Below, one piece after another: positions 17,266 to 26,833 of a DNA stretch of 47,183 nt. The stretch spans positions 12,509 to 59,691 of the forward strand of contig NZ_MUFC01000009.1 of NCBI RefSeq assembly GCF_001995985.1. Direction: 5' to 3'. Each line of letters opens with the position of its first letter. Positions within the stretch are counted from its first letter, which is position 1. A program made the translations under genes and the position numbers. Source of the stretch: Salinivibrio sharmensis (GTDB taxonomy: Bacteria; Pseudomonadota; Gammaproteobacteria; Enterobacterales; Vibrionaceae). The notes under the pieces are model-generated. The model was not told the origin of the DNA. It ran no database searches and worked only from the letters and a program-made list of their open reading frames with translations.

Positions 17266-18198
17266 ATGAGCCGACTCAACTACCATCATTTGTATTATTT
17301 CTGGCAGGTGGCGCGTCACGGCAACCTGACCCAGACCGCCCGTCAGCTGCATATTTCGCAGTCGGCGCTGTCGTCACAAATCAAGCAGCTTGAGCAGGCG
17401 ATGCAGGTACAATTGTTTGAGCGGCAAGGTCGTGCATTGACGTTGACCGAAAGTGGCTATCAAGCGATGAACTATGCCGAAGAAATATTCCGCCAGGGGG
17501 AAGAGTTAGAGCAGTTGCTATCCAGCGGCGGGGCGCTGTCCAGTGCCACGATTCGCATTGGCACCTTATCAACCATGTCGCGGAACTTTATCGAGCAGTT
17601 TATTCAGCCACTGGTCAATCAACGGGAGTGCCGTTATGTGTTGCAGTCGATGGATCAAACCGGCTTGCTTCATGCGCTGTCTGATCACCAGTTGGATTTG
17701 GCGCTAACCAATATCGCGGTGCGGGGGACCAATAAACAAATTTGGCAGTATCAGCAACTGGCACGCCAGCCGGTGGCCGTGATTGGTTGGCCGGGTAAAG
17801 CCTTGTCGCCGACCTTAGATGCCAGCTACCAGCACCAAGCGTGGGTGTTGCCTTATGGCGATAATCCGATTCGCTCGGGGTTTGATGCCATCTCTGCGCA
17901 GTATCAACTCAAGCCTTACATCATGGCAGAAGCCAATGATATGGCGATGTTGCGCCTATTAACCCGAGACAATGACGCGTTGGCGGTGATGCCCGAAGTG
18001 GTGGTTCGCGATGAGCTAGATAGTGGCATGCTCACCCGTTATGCCTTACTGCCGAGTGTGTATGAGCCGTTCTATGCGGTATCGATTAAACGTCAGTGGG
18101 TACATCCGCAACTTAGCTCGCTGCTCGAAGCGTTTAGATCTTCACCGCTCGCGCATGGCGACGACCTTCGCGACGGCAACGGTCAGAGCAATACCTAA
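17266..18198 (+). CDS. LysR-family regulator, NhaR-like, probably controlling dabBA
   Basis: This 310-residue LysR protein opens [20 protein letters not shown], which resembles NhaR-type regulators, and its helix-turn-helix is clear ([20 protein letters not shown], about 25-44). The effector domain is complete. It is divergent from dabB with 99 bases between them, so a role in switching the carbon transporter with CO2 or ion status is likely but unproven. The last 65 bases overlap, tail-to-tail, the 3' end of a DUF2256 gene on the other strand. Confidence 0.9.
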   Translation: MSRLNYHHLYYFWQVARHGNLTQTARQLHISQSALSSQIKQLEQAMQVQLFERQGRALTLTESGYQAMNYAEEIFRQGEELEQLLSSGGALSSATIRIGTLSTMSRNFIEQFIQPLVNQRECRYVLQSMDQTGLLHALSDHQLDLALTNIAVRGTNKQIWQYQQLARQPVAVIGWPGKALSPTLDASYQHQAWVLPYGDNPIRSGFDAISAQYQLKPYIMAEANDMAMLRLLTRDNDALAVMPEVVVRDELDSGMLTRYALLPSVYEPFYAVSIKRQWVHPQLSSLLEAFRSSPLAHGDDLRDGNGQSNT

Positions 18199-18295
18199 CT
18201 TCGTCCCAACAGCGCGCCCACTTTTTACGCCACGTAAAGGGGCGTTCGCACATCAAACATATCTTGCTGGGGAGATGCGGCTTTTTATGCGCCAT
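18134..18295 (-). CDS. DUF2256 Cys-rich mini-protein
   Basis: This 53-residue basic protein starts at ATG 18295. It has [18 protein letters not shown] (about 13-30) and YCSDRC (about 35-40), the conserved Cys and Trp pattern of DUF2256, likely a small zinc-binding fold. It overlaps the end of the photolyase gene by 11 bases on the same strand, and the end of the lysR gene by 65 bases on the other. A longer in-frame extension to 18562 runs inside the photolyase gene and is rejected. DUF2256 genes often lie beside photolyase or cryptochrome genes, so a linked role in light or DNA repair is plausible. The function is unknown. Confidence 0.85.
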   Translation of the reverse strand: MAHKKPHLPSKICLMCERPFTWRKKWARCWDEVRYCSDRCRREGRRHARAVKI

Positions 18296-19877
18296 CTGGG
18301 TTGCCTCCAGTGGATTGAGTGGCAGGTAAACGTGATTTTTTAGTGCGCTTGTCTGCGTGCCTCGGGCTTTTTCGTCGTTCAGGGCTATTTGTTTGCTCAG
18401 GGCTGTTTGTTGGCTCAGGGCTGTTTGGGCGCACATGGGTGGCGAGGATCCGTGCTTTTTCGATACGAACCGCGTCTTGTTGACGAAACGACCATAAAAT
18501 ATCACGCGCACGTTTGCCGGTTTGTTCGATATCGACAATGGGTCTCGGGTAGTCTTCACCAAGCACCACCCCGTACATCATCGCTTCCATATCGGTCATT
18601 TGCCACGGGGTGTGGATCAAACTGTCGGGCAAGGGAGAAAGCTCGGGTAACCATTCACGAATAAATGCCCCTTCCGGATCTTGCTCCTGCGATTGTTTCA
18701 CTGGGTTATAAATGCGCAGGGTATTGGCGCCCGTCACGCCAGCCTGCATTTGAAATTGGGGGTAATGAATACCGGGCTCAAAATCGAGAAATAACTGCGC
18801 CAAATGATGCACACCGCGGCGCCAATCAATCAGTAGATGGTGGGTTAAAAAACTGACCAGCATCGCCCGCATCCGAAAGTTGATATAGCCGGTGGCGTGT
18901 AGGCACCGCATACAGGCATCGACGAGCGGATAACCGGTATGACCTTGTTGCCATGCGAGTAGGTGAGCATCGCTCTGCGGGCCGTTCGCGTACTCAAAAT
19001 GTAAGTAGCCTCGATTGACGGGGCGATGCTCCATGTGGTGCTCGCTTTCAAATTTCTGCATAAAATGACAGTGCCAATGTAAACGCGACACCATAGCGAC
19101 CAGCGCACGCCGCCAACCCTTTTTCTGCCAATGGAGGAGAGTAATTTGATACATCTCGCGCAAGCTGATGTTACCCCATGCAAGATAGGGTGACAGTCGG
19201 GTACAGCTTTTGCGGCTGGCGAGTGGTTTAGAGATGTGACGTTGATAGCTTTGCCCGCGCTCGCGGAAAAAAGACTGTAAGGTTTTATACGCCCAACTCG
19301 GGCCGCCGGGCTGAGAGCGTGGCGCGGGAGAATCCCACTTGTGGTGATCGAGCGTGGGTAGCGTGAGTGATGTGTCTAGCCAGCGCGCTTGTTGCCAATC
19401 GGGATCGGCAAGAGGGGCACGCATCACTTTTTGCCATTCTGCGTCCCAATCAACCCGATTTTTCGCGCCGCGGATCACCGCCCCAGTGGGATATTCATTC
19501 CATGGGATCTGATGGGTCTCCAGCCAGTTCGCCACCGCTTTATCTCGAGAAAATGTCGCGTCGACGCCAATTTCTTGATGGCTGTAGACCGCGCCAATTG
19601 CCTGCTGCTGGTGGATGGCGTCGAAAACGGCGAGTGCTTCACCTTGGCAAATGGTGACCTGCCCGCCAAGCGACGCCAGCTGCTGATTAAGATCGCACAG
19701 CGATTGCCAGACAAATCGCCAATGGCGCTCGCTATGGTGCGGATCGTTAAGCAGCAATGGCTCAAACAGGTACAAAATCACCAAGGGACGCCCAGCGGCA
19801 ATGGCAGCTTGTAAAGGGGCATGATCCCGCAGGCGTAAATCGCGTTTTAGCCACACAAGGCTGATGGGCGCGGACAT
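18285..19877 (-). CDS. Cryptochrome/deoxyribodipyrimidine photolyase family protein
   Basis: This 530-residue protein has an N-terminal alpha/beta antenna domain (opening [12 protein letters not shown], residues 8-19) and a C-terminal FAD-binding domain (from about 200). Landmarks are [45 protein letters not shown] and [19 protein letters not shown]. The family repairs UV pyrimidine dimers with blue light or acts as a photoreceptor; the sequence does not decide which, though the full FAD pocket suggests repair. The tail after about residue 470 is low-complexity, with a threefold NSPE(P/Q)T repeat and many Lys and Arg, which may aid DNA binding. It is followed by the overlapping DUF2256 gene. 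Confidence 0.9.
   Translation of the reverse strand: MSAPISLVWLKRDLRLRDHAPLQAAIAAGRPLVILYLFEPLLLNDPHHSERHWRFVWQSLCDLNQQLASLGGQVTICQGEALAVFDAIHQQQAIGAVYSHQEIGVDATFSRDKAVANWLETHQIPWNEYPTGAVIRGAKNRVDWDAEWQKVMRAPLADPDWQQARWLDTSLTLPTLDHHKWDSPAPRSQPGGPSWAYKTLQSFFRERGQSYQRHISKPLASRKSCTRLSPYLAWGNISLREMYQITLLHWQKKGWRRALVAMVSRLHWHCHFMQKFESEHHMEHRPVNRGYLHFEYANGPQSDAHLLAWQQGHTGYPLVDACMRCLHATGYINFRMRAMLVSFLTHHLLIDWRRGVHHLAQLFLDFEPGIHYPQFQMQAGVTGANTLRIYNPVKQSQEQDPEGAFIREWLPELSPLPDSLIHTPWQMTDMEAMMYGVVLGEDYPRPIVDIEQTGKRARDILWSFRQQDAVRIEKARILATHVRPNSPEPTNSPEQTNSPERRKSPRHADKRTKKSRLPATQSTGGNPDGA
18379..18432 (-). repeat. Three tandem 18-bp repeats in photolyase tail
   Basis: Three near-identical 18-bp units (18379-18396, 18397-18414, 18415-18432), each opening TCAGGGCT on the plus strand, encode the Asn-Ser-Pro-Glu repeat of the photolyase C-terminus. 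The length is a multiple of three, so copy changes would keep the frame. Confidence 0.85.
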
Positions 19878-20116
19878 AGGGCTCTCGACAGTAGTAACAA
19901 CAATCTTATATTTACCTTTGGCGATACGAGGCTGAATGACGCTTGGATCCCTGATGGTGACTTGGTTGAGGTCTAATTTCTCTCATAAACAAGCGCTAAG
20001 CGCACAAAGCGAAATCAAAATGGTTTGCATTTGCCTTTTAAGCATCGGAAAATTACCGCTCTCAGAGATAATGGGCAAGTGCCACGCGCTTGTGTTTGCA
20101 GAAGTAGGATCGGGAT

Positions 20117-20896
20117 ATGTTAGAGGCAAAGGACGTTGCGTTTGCCGTCAACGGGAACGTGTTACTCGATAAGGTGAGCTTGTCGTTTACGCCGGGAAAA
20201 ATCTGTGCCTTGGTCGGACACAATGGCTCGGGCAAGTCGACCTTGATAAAACTGTTAGCGCAGCAACAGGCAACCAGCAGCGGGCAGATCACATTAGACC
20301 AAAAGCCCTTGTCAAAATGGTCGGAAAAAGCCTTTGCGCGGGAAGTGGCGTATTTGCCACAGCATTTACCGGCAACCGATAACTTAACTGGGTATGAGTT
20401 GGTCAGTTTTGGTCGCTATCCTTGGCATGGCTTGCTGGGGCGGTTGACCAAAGCCGATCACCAAGCGATCAACGAGGCAATGGCGCTCACTGGTACTCAG
20501 GATTATGCCGAGCGCTTGGTCGATACCTTATCGGGCGGCGAGCGCCAACGGCTGTGGATTGCGATGCTGCTGGCACAGCAAACGCGTTATTTACTGCTCG
20601 ATGAGCCGCTATCTGCGCTGGATGTGGCCCACCAAGTTGAAGTGATGACCTTGGTGCGTAAACTTAGCCGAGAGCTGGATAAATCCATCATTATCGTGGT
20701 GCACGACATTAATATGGCAGCGCGTTTTTGTGATGAGATTGTCGCGCTGCACAGCGGGCAAGTCTTGACTCAAGGCGCGGTCAGCGATGTGTTTCAAGAG
20801 TCGGCCCTCAAATCGATTTATGGCATTGAAATGCCGATTGCCGATCATACCGCCGGCTATGCGGTTGCTATGCCGGGGGAGTTATCGCCGGTATGA
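20117..20896 (+). CDS. fhuC: Ferric hydroxamate ABC transporter ATPase
   Basis: FhuC is the ATPase that powers ferric siderophore import across the inner membrane. The 259-residue protein has Walker A GHNGSGKST (about 35-43), the Q-loop YLPQH, the signature LSGGERQR (about 139-146), Walker B LLLDEP and the switch His in VVHD. These are the FhuC/FecE/BtuD type. It leads a three-gene operon: its stop overlaps the start of fhuD by four bases. No TonB-dependent receptor gene lies beside it, and no convincing Fur box was seen upstream. Confidence 0.92.
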   Translation: MLEAKDVAFAVNGNVLLDKVSLSFTPGKICALVGHNGSGKSTLIKLLAQQQATSSGQITLDQKPLSKWSEKAFAREVAYLPQHLPATDNLTGYELVSFGRYPWHGLLGRLTKADHQAINEAMALTGTQDYAERLVDTLSGGERQRLWIAMLLAQQTRYLLLDEPLSALDVAHQVEVMTLVRKLSRELDKSIIIVVHDINMAARFCDEIVALHSGQVLTQGAVSDVFQESALKSIYGIEMPIADHTAGYAVAMPGELSPV

Positions 20897-21756
20897 TCAA
20901 GTCCTCTTTTTTGACGCTTGTGGTCTGGCTGACCGCGGCCATGATGTCAGCGAGCGTCAGCGCATCGCCTCGTATTCTTTCGCTGGATTGGACCCAAACT
21001 GAAACCTTGTTGGCCTTAGGGGTGACGCCCGTCGCGGTCGCGCAAAAGGCGGATTACAATTCGTGGGTGAAAGCCCCGCCCATTCCAGAAAAAACCGTTG
21101 ATATTGGGCTTCGCACCCAGCCGAACATGGAGCGTTTGGCCGAGCTTCACCCCGATAAAATTCTGATCTCGCCCATTTTTAAGGCGATGAAGCCCAAGCT
21201 AAGCACCATTGCGCCGGTCAGCTCAATTCCTCTGTATGAAAGCGGCCTAAGCTGGGCGTCGCTCAAAACCGTCACGCGGCAGATTGCACGTGAGGCCAAC
21301 CGTCCTGAGGCCGGTGAAACCCTGATTGCTAATGCGAAGCGGCAATTAGCGAGCCTGCGCGATACTATTCCCGGCGAACAGCCTCCGCTGCTGATGATCC
21401 AGTTTCTGGACGCCAACCATGTGCGGGTGTTTGGGACGAACAGCCTGTATCACGCCGCTATCAGTGAACTGGGGCTCAGCAACGCGTGGCAAAACACCAC
21501 TAACAGTTGGGGGTTTAGCATGGTCTCCACCCGCGAGCTGCTTGACCTTGATGCGCAACTCGTGATTGTGCGCCCACTTCCCGCGGGCGTCGAGCAAACT
21601 CTTCAGACCAATATGTTTTGGCAATATTTGGTTAAACGCACGGGGCATACGCCATTGATGATTGATCCGGTATGGAGCTTTGGGGCGATTCCATCGGCGT
21701 TACGCTTTGCTCGCCTTGTGACCGCGGCATTGACCGATCAAGGAGGGCAGTCATGA
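20893..21756 (+). CDS. fhuD: Ferric hydroxamate periplasmic binding protein
   Basis: This 287-residue iron-siderophore binding protein has a signal peptide of about 24 residues (a hydrophobic stretch ending near SASVSA). The mature part has the class III binding-protein plan with a long backbone helix: [18 protein letters not shown] at the first lobe, then [10 protein letters not shown] and a C-terminal lobe ending in a helix. FhuD proteins deliver hydroxamate-bound Fe(III) to FhuB. It overlaps both neighbours by ATGA, so the three are co-translated. Confidence 0.9.
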   Translation: MIKSSFLTLVVWLTAAMMSASVSASPRILSLDWTQTETLLALGVTPVAVAQKADYNSWVKAPPIPEKTVDIGLRTQPNMERLAELHPDKILISPIFKAMKPKLSTIAPVSSIPLYESGLSWASLKTVTRQIAREANRPEAGETLIANAKRQLASLRDTIPGEQPPLLMIQFLDANHVRVFGTNSLYHAAISELGLSNAWQNTTNSWGFSMVSTRELLDLDAQLVIVRPLPAGVEQTLQTNMFWQYLVKRTGHTPLMIDPVWSFGAIPSALRFARLVTAALTDQGGQS

Positions 21757-23720
21757 AACTTAACTTGTTATGGGTGCCTTTAGCGTTACTGGCGGCACTG
21801 TTAAGCCTCGCAACAACTCAGTTGGGGCAGTGGAATGTGAATGCATCCATGCTCTGGCAGTCGCTGTGGTCGCTGGATGACAGTGCGTCGATTGGGGTGG
21901 TGATGCATTTAACCTGGTGGCCGCGCTTGGTCACCGCATTGCTGGCGGGAGCGTGTTTGGGGCTGGCCGGTACCCTGATGCAACAGGTATTGCGCAACCC
22001 CTTAGCCTCGCCCTCGACGCTGGGGGTGGCGAATGGCGCCAGCTTGGCGCTGATGCTTGCGACGCTTTATGCCCCTTGGCTACTGACTTGGTCGAGCGCG
22101 ATGGTGGCGATGTCTGGCGGAGTGCTGACCATGCTGGTGGTCTTTGCGCTAGCATGGCGACGCGGTTTGTCACCAACGGTGGTGGTGATCGCGGGGTTGA
22201 TTTTAAACCTTTACTGCGGCGCGCTCAGCACCGTGCTGCTGTTGATGAATCAAGAAGCGCTACACGGCATGATGGTGTGGGGCGCGGGCTCGATGGTGCA
22301 AACCGACTGGCACAGTGTGCAAGCCTTACTGCCGCGTATTGGATTGGCGGTCGTATTGATCCTTGCCTTATTAAAGCCGCTCAACGTCTTGAGTCTTTCG
22401 GATGAAGGGGCGAAAAGCTTGGGCGTATCACTGGCGAAAATCCGTGTGATTGCGCTGGGGCTATCGGTGCTTCTGACCGCGTGGGTGGTTAGCTTGATTG
22501 GTGTGATTGGCTTTGTCGGTCTCGCCGCGCCCGCGATTGCGCGTTTATGTGGCGCACGTAAGCTCATCACCCGATTGAGCCTAGCGATGATTTTAGGTGC
22601 CTTGATGTTGGCAGCCACCGATTTAGCTGTCCAGCTGTTACCCGGACGGCGGGCAATGATGGTTCCCACGGGGGCGGCGACGGCAGCGTTGGGAGCGCCT
22701 CTTCTTTTGTGGTTGTTACCACGGGTGTCACTGGGGAATCGTCAACGCCAACAAATGCATGCCGGGACGCCTGCACCACGTCAGGATTGGCCACTAGGGC
22801 GAACGCTGATGTTACTGGTGTTGGGTGTGGTGATTTTTGCCACCGTATCGCGTCAAAGTGAGGGCTGGCAGTGGCTGGCGCTCAGCGGCGATTGGTCTTT
22901 GTTGGAATGGCGCTTGCCACGGTTGCTGGCCGCGGCATTGGCGGGTGGTGTGCTTGCTGTTGCCGGTGCCGTGCTTCAGCGTTTAAGTGCTAACCCGATG
23001 GCGAGCCCTGAAGTGATGGGGATCAGTGCCGGTACGGCGCTGGGACTGATTGTCACTATTTTTGCTGGCATGGGCGCATCTATGCTGAGCTTATATGTCG
23101 GCGGGTTAATCGGTGCGGGCGCGACCTTGGCGTTGATTGTGTTGCTTAATCGCAAAACCGGCTTTCAGCCAGAAAAGGTATTGCTCACAGGCGTCGCCAT
23201 AGCCGCACTGATGCAAGCGGTACAAAGCTTCTTGATGGCAGGTGGCGATCCTCGCGCGTATCAAGTGCTCGCGTGGATTTCAGGCTCAACCTACTATGTG
23301 ACTGACAGTACGGTGACCACACTGGCCTTGGTTGCCGCCGTGCTGGTGGCGCTAGGATTAATGTGCCAGCGTTGGCTCGATATTTTGCCGCTCGGTGGCG
23401 AAACGGCTCAATCGTTGGGGGTTAAGGTAGGGCGTGCCCGCATGCTGTTGCTGGCCCTCGTTGCGGTGATGACCGTCAGTGCCACCTTGGTGGTGGGGCC
23501 GCTCAGTTTTGTCGGCTTAATGGCCCCGCACATTGCGCGTAGCTGGGGGGCGAAAAATGCCCGGGCGCATATGGTCACCGCCGGTTTGATTGGCATGGGA
23601 TTGATGCTGTTTGCCGATTGGCTCGGACGACAATGGTTGTATCCGCAAGAAATGCCGGCTGGGATCATTGCTTCCTTGATAGGCGGCTTTTACCTAATGA
23701 TCGTGCTACGTAAGCTATAG
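21753..23720 (+). CDS. fhuB: Ferric hydroxamate permease, fused double subunit
   Basis: This 655-residue inner-membrane permease contains two FecCD-type halves in tandem (about 1-330 and 340-655), the fused arrangement typical of FhuB; related importers use two separate proteins. Each half carries the conserved blocks: [16 protein letters not shown] in the first, [18 protein letters not shown] in the second, and the ATPase-contact sites ATDLAVQL and FADWLGRQ. The ATG at 21753 has GGAGGG just upstream and overlaps the fhuD stop. An extension back to 21672 lies inside fhuD and is not used. Confidence 0.93.
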   Translation: MKLNLLWVPLALLAALLSLATTQLGQWNVNASMLWQSLWSLDDSASIGVVMHLTWWPRLVTALLAGACLGLAGTLMQQVLRNPLASPSTLGVANGASLALMLATLYAPWLLTWSSAMVAMSGGVLTMLVVFALAWRRGLSPTVVVIAGLILNLYCGALSTVLLLMNQEALHGMMVWGAGSMVQTDWHSVQALLPRIGLAVVLILALLKPLNVLSLSDEGAKSLGVSLAKIRVIALGLSVLLTAWVVSLIGVIGFVGLAAPAIARLCGARKLITRLSLAMILGALMLAATDLAVQLLPGRRAMMVPTGAATAALGAPLLLWLLPRVSLGNRQRQQMHAGTPAPRQDWPLGRTLMLLVLGVVIFATVSRQSEGWQWLALSGDWSLLEWRLPRLLAAALAGGVLAVAGAVLQRLSANPMASPEVMGISAGTALGLIVTIFAGMGASMLSLYVGGLIGAGATLALIVLLNRKTGFQPEKVLLTGVAIAALMQAVQSFLMAGGDPRAYQVLAWISGSTYYVTDSTVTTLALVAAVLVALGLMCQRWLDILPLGGETAQSLGVKVGRARMLLLALVAVMTVSATLVVGPLSFVGLMAPHIARSWGAKNARAHMVTAGLIGMGLMLFADWLGRQWLYPQEMPAGIIASLIGGFYLMIVLRKL

Positions 23721-23762
23721 TTTTAACGTGCGGTGATCGACAGGATCGCCTCATCCCTAACT

Positions 23763-23789
23763 AAAGAGATGCAGTTTGCATCTCTTTTT
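23763..23789 (+). terminator. Intrinsic terminator of fhuCDB
   Basis: AAAGAGATGCA (23763-23773) and TGCATCTCTTT (23777-23787) make a perfect 11-bp stem with a GTT loop and a T run to 23789. It lies about 40 bases after fhuB. Confidence 0.93.
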
Positions 23790-23807
23790 GTTTGAGGAGC
23801 CAAGAGA

Positions 23808-24542
23808 ATGAACAGTGATTCCATGCAGCGCGTGGCGGTTGTCGGTGCAGGTGGCGCGATTGGTGAAGCTTTTTGCCGCGCATTGCTCGACAAACCATCC
23901 ATTCAGCAAGTCTTTGCGTTGGGGCGCCACCCCGCACCACTTGCTGAAATAAGTGAAAAGGTGGTGCCTGTGGCGGTGAATATTCGCGATGAAGCATCAA
24001 TACAAGCGGCGGTCGAGCACATCGACGACAACCGTTTAGATGCGGTGATCATTGCCTCGGGCATGCTTCATGATGATGCGATTAGTCCAGAAAAACGGCT
24101 CGCGGCGTGCAGCAGTGAGGCCATGCACCAGCTTTTTGATGTGAATGCGGTTGCGCCGTTGCTGTTGAGCAAACATCTTGCGGCCAAATTGAAACGCAAC
24201 GCTGAGGCGAAGCTCGCTATCTTGTCGGCGCGTGTGGGCAGTATCAGTGATAACCGTGCGGGCGGTTGGTACGCCTATCGTGCAAGCAAAGCGGCGGTGA
24301 ACATGTTGATCAAATGCATGAGCATCGAGCTTGGTCGCCAAGACAAATCATTAACCGTGGTTGGCCTGCATCCGGGGACCGTCAATAGTCGTTTATCTGC
24401 GCCATTCCAAGCCAATGTTAAGCCCGGTAAATTATTCAGCCCGGCTCAATCGGCTGGCTACTTATTGTCGGTACTGGATGGCCTCGACAGTCGTCATACT
24501 GGGCGTCTGTTTGCGTGGGACGGGGAAGAAATTGCCCCATAG
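23808..24542 (+). CDS. Short-chain dehydrogenase/reductase family protein
   Basis: This 244-residue SDR enzyme has the nucleotide loop GAGGAIGEAF (about 12-21), a central IIASG strand, a catalytic Ser in LSARVGSIS, and YRASK (Tyr and Lys catalytic pair, about 162-166). C-terminal substrate residues are short. It resembles the C-factor-like group of SDRs often seen as lone genes in Vibrionaceae. The substrate and cofactor preference are not evident. It is preceded at once by the fhu terminator, with GAGGAG just before the start. Confidence 0.9.
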   Translation: MNSDSMQRVAVVGAGGAIGEAFCRALLDKPSIQQVFALGRHPAPLAEISEKVVPVAVNIRDEASIQAAVEHIDDNRLDAVIIASGMLHDDAISPEKRLAACSSEAMHQLFDVNAVAPLLLSKHLAAKLKRNAEAKLAILSARVGSISDNRAGGWYAYRASKAAVNMLIKCMSIELGRQDKSLTVVGLHPGTVNSRLSAPFQANVKPGKLFSPAQSAGYLLSVLDGLDSRHTGRLFAWDGEEIAP

Positions 24543-24559
24543 TTTGGGGCATTGTTGCG

Positions 24560-24865
24560 TTATTTCCAATGCAATGGCTGCTCGAGGGTCGACAAAGGCT
24601 TTTCCGTGCCAAGCCCTATCATTTCATCATATGCCGTGTCAGTGACTAATACATATTGCGCGGCATTAACCCATTCAAAATCATCTTTTACCGCCAGCAA
24701 GCTGCGAGATAAATAGGGTTTATCGCCTTGATAAATTAGCTTCTGCTCCACCGTCTCGCCGTGACGTAAAAAGGCGATGGCTTGATATAACATGCCATCA
24801 ATGCCACGGATCTGAATCTTGTCAATGTTGTCGCAATTTATCAGTTCGCTCAGTTGTAAATTCAT
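24560..24865 (-). CDS. DUF6482-like small conserved protein
   Basis: This 101-residue protein starts at ATG 24865, with AAGGA six bases upstream; the GTG just before it is less likely. It opens MNLQLSELINCDNIDKI, and the rest is a mixed alpha/beta chain with a KLIYQGDKPYLSRSL segment. It resembles short Vibrionaceae proteins grouped as DUF6482. No catalytic motif is visible and the function is unknown. It converges with the SDR gene (18 bases between stops) and is divergent from phhA. Confidence 0.75.
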   Translation of the reverse strand: MNLQLSELINCDNIDKIQIRGIDGMLYQAIAFLRHGETVEQKLIYQGDKPYLSRSLLAVKDDFEWVNAAQYVLVTDTAYDEMIGLGTEKPLSTLEQPLHWK

Positions 24866-24972
24866 CACTCGTCCTTGCAGTTAGGCCTTTCTCAGATACT
24901 ACGAGCCATGCAAGCACGCGGATCCCTCGAGGGTGAGGCATTCCCCGTAGCGATAGCCTTTCGGATGCGTAA

Positions 24973-24990
24973 TGTAAAACAAATGTTACG
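24973..24990. promoter_or_regulatory. Candidate TyrR box upstream of phhA
   Basis: TGTAAA (24973-24978), six bases, then GTTACG (24985-24990) is a near match to the TyrR box TGTAAA-N6-TTTACA. It is flanked by a perfect outer pair GCGTAA/TTACGC (24967-24972, 24986-24991). It lies about 140 bases before phhA. PhhR/TyrR-type activators are known to control phenylalanine hydroxylase genes. Confidence 0.5.
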
Positions 24991-25128
24991 CAATGGTAAA
25001 ATCAAAACCATGGTGAGGAGATGATTTTCTCAGCAAAGTCGACGTAATCTGTGAGTAACGGAGACATTGCGTAAGGCTAAGGGCCGCTGTTTACGCGCGA
25101 TTTTTACGCCAGACAACGACACAAGGCG

Positions 25129-25959
25129 GTGAACGTGAAACAGAGTAAATACGAATCCAAACCAGTTGATGAGCGGGGTCGTGTAGCCTGGTCGGCACAA
25201 GAAAACGATGTATGGCGCCAGTTAGTCACACGGCAGCTTGCGTGTATCAAAGACAAAGCGTGTCAGGAATATCTCGACGGGTTACGAATGCTCGACTTGC
25301 CGCATGACACGGTGCCACAGATCCCAGATGTGAATGCCGTGTTAATGCGAGAAACAGGTTGGCAAGTGGCTCCTGTGCCTGCATTGATCGATTTTGACCA
25401 TTTTTTCGCCTTGCTGGCGGACAAGAAATTCCCTGCGGCGACCTTTTTGCGCACCAAAGACGATTTCGATTATTTGCAAGAGCCGGATTACTTTCACGAG
25501 ATTTTTGGTCACTGTGCGATGCTGACTCACCCAGCATTCGCTGAGTTTACTCATATGTACGGCCAGCTCGGTAAGCAAGCCACGCCCAAAGAGCGCGTCT
25601 ATCTTGCACGCTTATATTGGTTTACGGTCGAATTTGGTTTACTCAGTGACTCGCAAGGCAATCGCAGTATTTATGGCGGCGGGATCTTGTCTTCACCGGC
25701 GGAGACCGAGTACGCCTTTAATAGCGACAAAGCGGTGCGTAAGCCTTTAGAAGTGATAGATGTCATGCGCACGCCATATCGGATTGACATTATGCAACCC
25801 ATTTACTTTACCATTGAGTCGATTGACGATTTATTTGCCATCAGCCAACGTGATTTGATTGCTGATGTGCATCAAGCCATGGAACTGGGCCTTCATGCGC
25901 CTTTGTTCCCGCCCAAACCGAAAAAGACAGAACAGCAAAAGGAAACGCAACATGTCTGA
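25129..25959 (+). CDS. phhA: Phenylalanine-4-hydroxylase
   Basis: PhhA hydroxylates L-phenylalanine to tyrosine with O2, iron and a tetrahydropterin. The 276-residue single-domain bacterial form shows the iron ligands: HEIFGHC (two His, about 123-128) and VEFGL (Glu, about 168), plus IYGGGILSS and the pterin region. The start is GTG at 25129 or GTG at 25135; AAGG at 25123-25126 suits the second better. It overlaps phhB by eight bases. A TyrR-box-like site lies upstream. The Lys-rich C-terminal tail (about 260-276) is a poorly conserved extension. Confidence 0.94.
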   Translation: MNVKQSKYESKPVDERGRVAWSAQENDVWRQLVTRQLACIKDKACQEYLDGLRMLDLPHDTVPQIPDVNAVLMRETGWQVAPVPALIDFDHFFALLADKKFPAATFLRTKDDFDYLQEPDYFHEIFGHCAMLTHPAFAEFTHMYGQLGKQATPKERVYLARLYWFTVEFGLLSDSQGNRSIYGGGILSSPAETEYAFNSDKAVRKPLEVIDVMRTPYRIDIMQPIYFTIESIDDLFAISQRDLIADVHQAMELGLHAPLFPPKPKKTEQQKETQHV

Positions 25960-26293
25960 ACTAACTGAGTTGAAATGTGAAGCCTGTAATATTGATGCCC
26001 CTTTGGTCAGCGCTGAGGAAATGCCGGTGCTGCTTAAAGACATTCCGCAGTGGCGCAAAGTAACACGAGATGGGATTGATCAGCTCGAACGTGAGTTCAC
26101 CTTCCGCAACTTCAAGTTGGCGTGGGCGTTTGCCAACCAAGTGGCTGAGCTGGCTGAGCAAGAAGACCACCATCCTGCTATCTTGCTGGAGTGGGGTAAA
26201 GTGACCGTGACTTGGTGGTCGCATAAGATTAAAGGCCTGCACAAAAATGATTTTATTTGTGCGGCGAAAACCGACGGCATTGCCCCTGAGTAA
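25952..26293 (+). CDS. phhB: Pterin-4a-carbinolamine dehydratase
   Basis: PhhB dehydrates the 4a-hydroxypterin left by PhhA so that the cofactor can be recycled. The 113-residue protein has the family core [31 protein letters not shown] and [14 protein letters not shown], with the conserved His pair. The N-terminal CEACNID adds two Cys. AAAGGA lies 10 to 15 bases before the ATG, inside phhA, and the eight-base overlap (25952-25959) suggests coupled translation. Confidence 0.94.
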   Translation: MSELTELKCEACNIDAPLVSAEEMPVLLKDIPQWRKVTRDGIDQLEREFTFRNFKLAWAFANQVAELAEQEDHHPAILLEWGKVTVTWWSHKIKGLHKNDFICAAKTDGIAPE

Positions 26294-26300
26294 ACCAAAA

Positions 26301-26335
26301 ACGCCCCGAGAGTGATCTCGGGGCGTATCTTTTTC
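26301..26335 (+). terminator. Intrinsic terminator of phhAB
   Basis: ACGCCCCGAGA (26301-26311) and TCTCGGGGCGT (26316-26326) make a perfect 11-bp GC-rich stem with a GTGA loop, followed by a T run (26330-26334). Confidence 0.93.
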
Positions 26336-26360
26336 GCTCACTTGCTATCTATCCCTGTCA

Positions 26361-26451
26361 CGCAAGTATCAATCTTGCGCCGCCAATGCTTTTCATTGGC
26401 ATAACTCTAAATAGAGCAAGATAAACTTCAAAAGTGACGCGGTCACTTTTT
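26361..26451. ncRNA. Tandem hairpin cluster (candidate structured RNA)
   Basis: Four perfect hairpins follow one another without a gene: CGCAAG/CTTGCG (26361-26379), GCCAATG/CATTGGC with a CTTTT loop (26382-26400), CTCT/AGAG (26405-26416), and AAAAGTGAC/GTCACTTTT (26430-26450), which ends with a T run and is a good terminator on the plus strand. On the minus strand the last stem also follows the small gene ending at 26462 and could terminate it. The set sits just after the phhAB terminator, so it could be a separate small RNA or leftover read-through structure. Confidence 0.35.
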
Positions 26452-26461
26452 CGTGTTGTTC

Positions 26462-26650
26462 TTACTCTTCTTCGTCGCTTGCGTCTTTTTGCTTAACGGC
26501 AAAATACTGCGCCAAGATTTCATCGGTGAGCTCACCTTTCTCTTCAAGGGCTTTGAGCTTTGCCACAATCGCTTTTTGTTCGTCGAGTGATGGCAAAGTC
26601 TCTGGCTCATGCTCGGGCGCGTCATCGGCAAGTTGATTCAAAACATCCAT
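26462..26650 (-). CDS. Small acidic protein of unknown function
   Basis: This 62-residue product starts at ATG 26650; GAGGT is seven bases upstream, which rules out the longer start at 26689. The protein is acidic and helical: a Pro-Glu-rich N-terminal part, then DEQKAIVAKLKALEEKGELT and a tail ending in an Asp/Glu run. No signal peptide or membrane helix is seen. It resembles short conserved Vibrionaceae proteins without a known role. A bidirectional hairpin (26430-26450) lies just after its stop. Confidence 0.72.
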   Translation of the reverse strand: MDVLNQLADDAPEHEPETLPSLDEQKAIVAKLKALEEKGELTDEILAQYFAVKQKDASDEEE

Positions 26651-26833
26651 AAATGTACCTCGTGATATGCTTAACGCAGAGCCTAGCAAAAATCGTGATT
26701 TTGCCCAAGCAAAAGACGAGCTATGCTGTTGTGATCGCGCTTAACACACTCAGTTACATCAAAAAAAAAGGCGCCATAACTCATACCTTTGGTCTACGTT
26801 TGTAGTAAGGGATTGTTTTAGGGAGAGTGAGTT

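Noticed and set aside
18134-18562. Long ORF of 142 codons on the minus strand
   Set aside because: Only the last 53 codons match DUF2256; the upstream part is inside the photolyase gene in another frame.
19980-20060. Possible Fur box before fhuC
   Set aside because: AT-rich stretch with GATAAT-like pieces, but no 19-bp palindrome close to the Fur consensus.
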